The translations under genes and the position numbers were made by a program. 64,000 nucleotides of DNA from Symsagittifera roscoffensis (lineage: Eukaryota > Xenacoelomorpha > Acoela > Convolutidae), in contig NC_087066.1 in the NCBI RefSeq assembly GCF_963678635.1, positions 11,764,517-11,828,516 on the forward strand, in the 5' to 3' direction. The number at the start of each line of letters is the position of its first letter. Position 1 is the first letter of the stretch. Below the pieces are notes generated by a model. The model did no database searches, was not told the origin of the DNA, and saw only the letters and a list, made by a program, of their open reading frames with translations. Of the stretch, positions 62,146 to 64,000 are shown piece by piece.

Positions 62146-62744
62146 CTGAAACAACAAAGTGATAAGGAATAAATAAGAAGCATTAGTTTTACCTAGACCA
62201 TTGAACCTATGTTTTTTCATCTATTTCTGTACTAAGTAAGTCCTTAATCGTTACTTGAATTGCTCGCAGATGAGCATAAAACGAATGACAACCGATTTTG
62301 AAAGGCATCCTAGAATTATTACATAAAAAGGATGTGCGATACTTTGAAACACTAAGGCATTGAATTGATTTTAGCGAACAGAATTGAATTGAAATTTCAT
62401 TGAACTGGGTTGGAATTTTTTTTCTTCCAGACAATCAGATTGCAGCATTTTCTGAAATTTTTAGGTGTCCAACGAAAGTGTTTACGAACTCAAACAGATT
62501 TATTTAAAATCTCCGAGCGCTTCTAGAAAAACCTGAAAAGACGAGTGAATACTTCTGGTTTTTTTTTTAGAAAACTTAAAAAAATTTCTGGGAGTTGTTA
62601 ATTTACTAGAAAGTATACTGCGTTTTTATGCCTCTGATTTCAAGAATTGAAATAAATTGAAGGAAGAAAGCCCGCGTTGAATTGGAATTGAACTGATTCT
62701 GAAATTTCATGAATCGCAAATCCCTGAATTAAAGGAGAAAACTC

Positions 62745-62905
62745 GGCAAGCTCACATTCCCCTCAAGTTGAGTGTATACTGGAACCAAAAGCGCCCAAAG
62801 AAAAATTTTAAGATTAGTCGACCAAAAATGAATGTCGTAAAATAGTACCAAAGGGGGTACACTTTGGGGGCAGAGTTTTCCGCCCCGGGCCCATCACTGT
62901 CCCTA
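62745..62905 (+). mobile_element. hAT-like MITE relic
   Basis: Weak match to the right half of the family: TTCCCCTCAAGTTGAGTGTA, AAAAGCGCCCAAAG, GTCGACCAAAAATGAA, ending near CACTGTCCCTAATAG. Confidence 0.4.
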
Positions 62906-63049
62906 ATAGATAGATAGCATATACCTCGCTCAATGAAGATACTATATCTATTAACGTTAATCTATCCTGAAAACTCGGTTTTATATCTCACTATTTATTT
63001 GTTTCGACCATGCCCGGAGTGAGAAAGCACTTTGGATTCTTTTTTTTTT

Positions 63050-63449
63050 GGATTTTCAGATTTTCATAATTTTTGAAAAATTCTGTCGATCTTTTTTTAG
63101 GTCGACCAAATTGATTTTTCCAGTTCTCCCAAAAACTTAAAAGACCCTGGTTTGGCAAAATTTTCTGCGCCGCAGGCAAAATTTTGAAAAAGCAGGCCAA
63201 AAAACCAAAAAAAGCGCTTTTAGGCACTTTTTGGAAATTTTTGACCAAAAAACCCTTTTTTTTTGGCGCGCGCTCCTCACAACTAGTATAAATTGGCGCC
63301 CAAGGCGCCTTTAAAAAATTTTGGGGTCTGTCAAGCAAAAAATGGATATCGCAAAATAGTTCATAGGGCAGACCCTATAGGTCGGCAGGGTGTCGAATCC
63401 CTGAGAGGGCGGCGTCCGCACCCCCACTCCCCCCTAAATCCACCCCTAA
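63050..63449 (+). mobile_element. hAT-like MITE, decayed near full-length copy
   Basis: Shares the internal order of the family (GGTCGACCAAATTGAT, TTCTGCGCCGCAGGCAAA, GGCGCCCAAGGCGCC, GGTCGGCAGGGTGTCGAATC) and ends CCCCCTAAATCCACCCCTAA. The left terminus is not recognisable. A further relic is at about 62745-62905. Confidence 0.6.
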
Positions 63450-64000
63450 TCAAATTTCAGACTGAAAAATTTCGAATTATTAGCGGTGGCAAGAAAAAGT
63501 TTTACAGAATAGAATTGACAACGCTCTGATCACGGTTATCAATGCAAAAAAAAACAAAAGAAGTGTTTTCTTTTTCAAAAATTCTGTCGTTTTGTTGGGC
63601 AGCGTACAAATATTCGCATATGGTGAAACTGTTCTAGAAAAATAATTTGGTAATGTTTTATTTGAGGGCTCTCCTGTTGTAGATAAACCCAAAAATTGGA
63701 ATAATTCGCACCAGTTTTTTAATTACCCGCGTGCGAAAAAATGCGCTAAGCCGCAGTTACTTTTATTTCGGAACATAAAAGGTCGAAACGAAAAAGCATT
63801 TTTTAACCTGTATCCAATCTTGAAAAAGTGGGTTAGTTTCGGAAATTTAGATAAGCACAAACAACCGCAAAAAGAATTTGTAAAAATAAAGAAACCTTCC
63901 AAAAAATTTAAAAACAAAAACCAGATTGAAAAAAATACAGTCTGTGATTTTAATTGAGTTTTTCTAGCCTTAGATGTATAGTTTGATTTTGAGGATCAAG

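Larger units (their letters stand above)
62146..64000. other. intron upstream of first visible exon (continues past window)
   Basis: No upstream FREM2-like exon with a matching phase-2 donor was found. Holds two hAT-like MITE relics (62745-62905, 63050-63449). Short frames at 62207-62434 and 63480-63917 have no domain pattern. Confidence 0.6.

Noticed and set aside
61251-62183. ATG at 62183 as the start of the FREM2-like protein, with a signal peptide
   Set aside because: A strong acceptor (TTTCAG) lies 38 bases downstream, and the hydrophobic stretch is encoded by the intron's pyrimidine tract; the family N-terminus is clearly incomplete.

Overview
The window is eukaryotic, and almost certainly from an invertebrate animal. 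It is AT-rich and gene-poor. Its one large gene has GT-AG introns from about 190 bp to 14.8 kb, and it carries an intron-containing tRNA gene and several families of small non-autonomous DNA transposons. I cannot name the phylum from the sequence alone.

The dominant feature is one gene on the minus strand, read from about 62.1 kb down to a stop codon at 3480-3482. It encodes a FRAS1/FREM2-type giant extracellular-matrix protein. I reconstruct 25 exons whose splice phases agree throughout, giving 3,233 codons plus the stop. Domain order is: the end of the N-terminal domain; 12 CSPG repeats (exons 1-4, 61.3-42.0 kb); 5 Calx-beta domains (exons 5-16, 31.9-9.2 kb); the FRAS/FREM-specific C-terminal region (exons 17-25, 8.9-3.5 kb); a dibasic convertase-type site; one transmembrane helix; and a cytoplasmic tail of about 104 residues ending E-T-S-A. 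Twelve CSPG plus five Calx-beta domains is the FRAS1/FREM2 layout. Short matches near the C-terminus point to FREM2 rather than FRAS1. The 5' end (signal peptide and first part of the N-terminal domain) lies beyond base 64000.

The remaining sequence is intron or flank and is dominated by repeats. These include a tRNA-Ile(UAU) gene on the plus strand inside intron 7; a 416-bp hAT-like MITE family with perfect 8-bp target duplications at three sites plus further full or decayed copies; an eight-copy 373-bp tandem array in intron 3; a tandem duplication of about 955 bp whose breakpoints fall inside two MITE copies; a 1.2-kb element with terminal inverted repeats in intron 4; a palindromic MITE flanked by TA; and three other interspersed families. 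At the left edge (881-1407) is a frameshifted fragment resembling the conserved tail of a protein found in large virus-like DNA transposons.

Nothing here forms a multi-gene system. The notable points are the protein's lineage-specific features (long inserts in CSPG 6 and Calx-beta 1, a polyserine tract, a possible PDZ-type C-terminus) and the mobile-element and recombination history of the introns.
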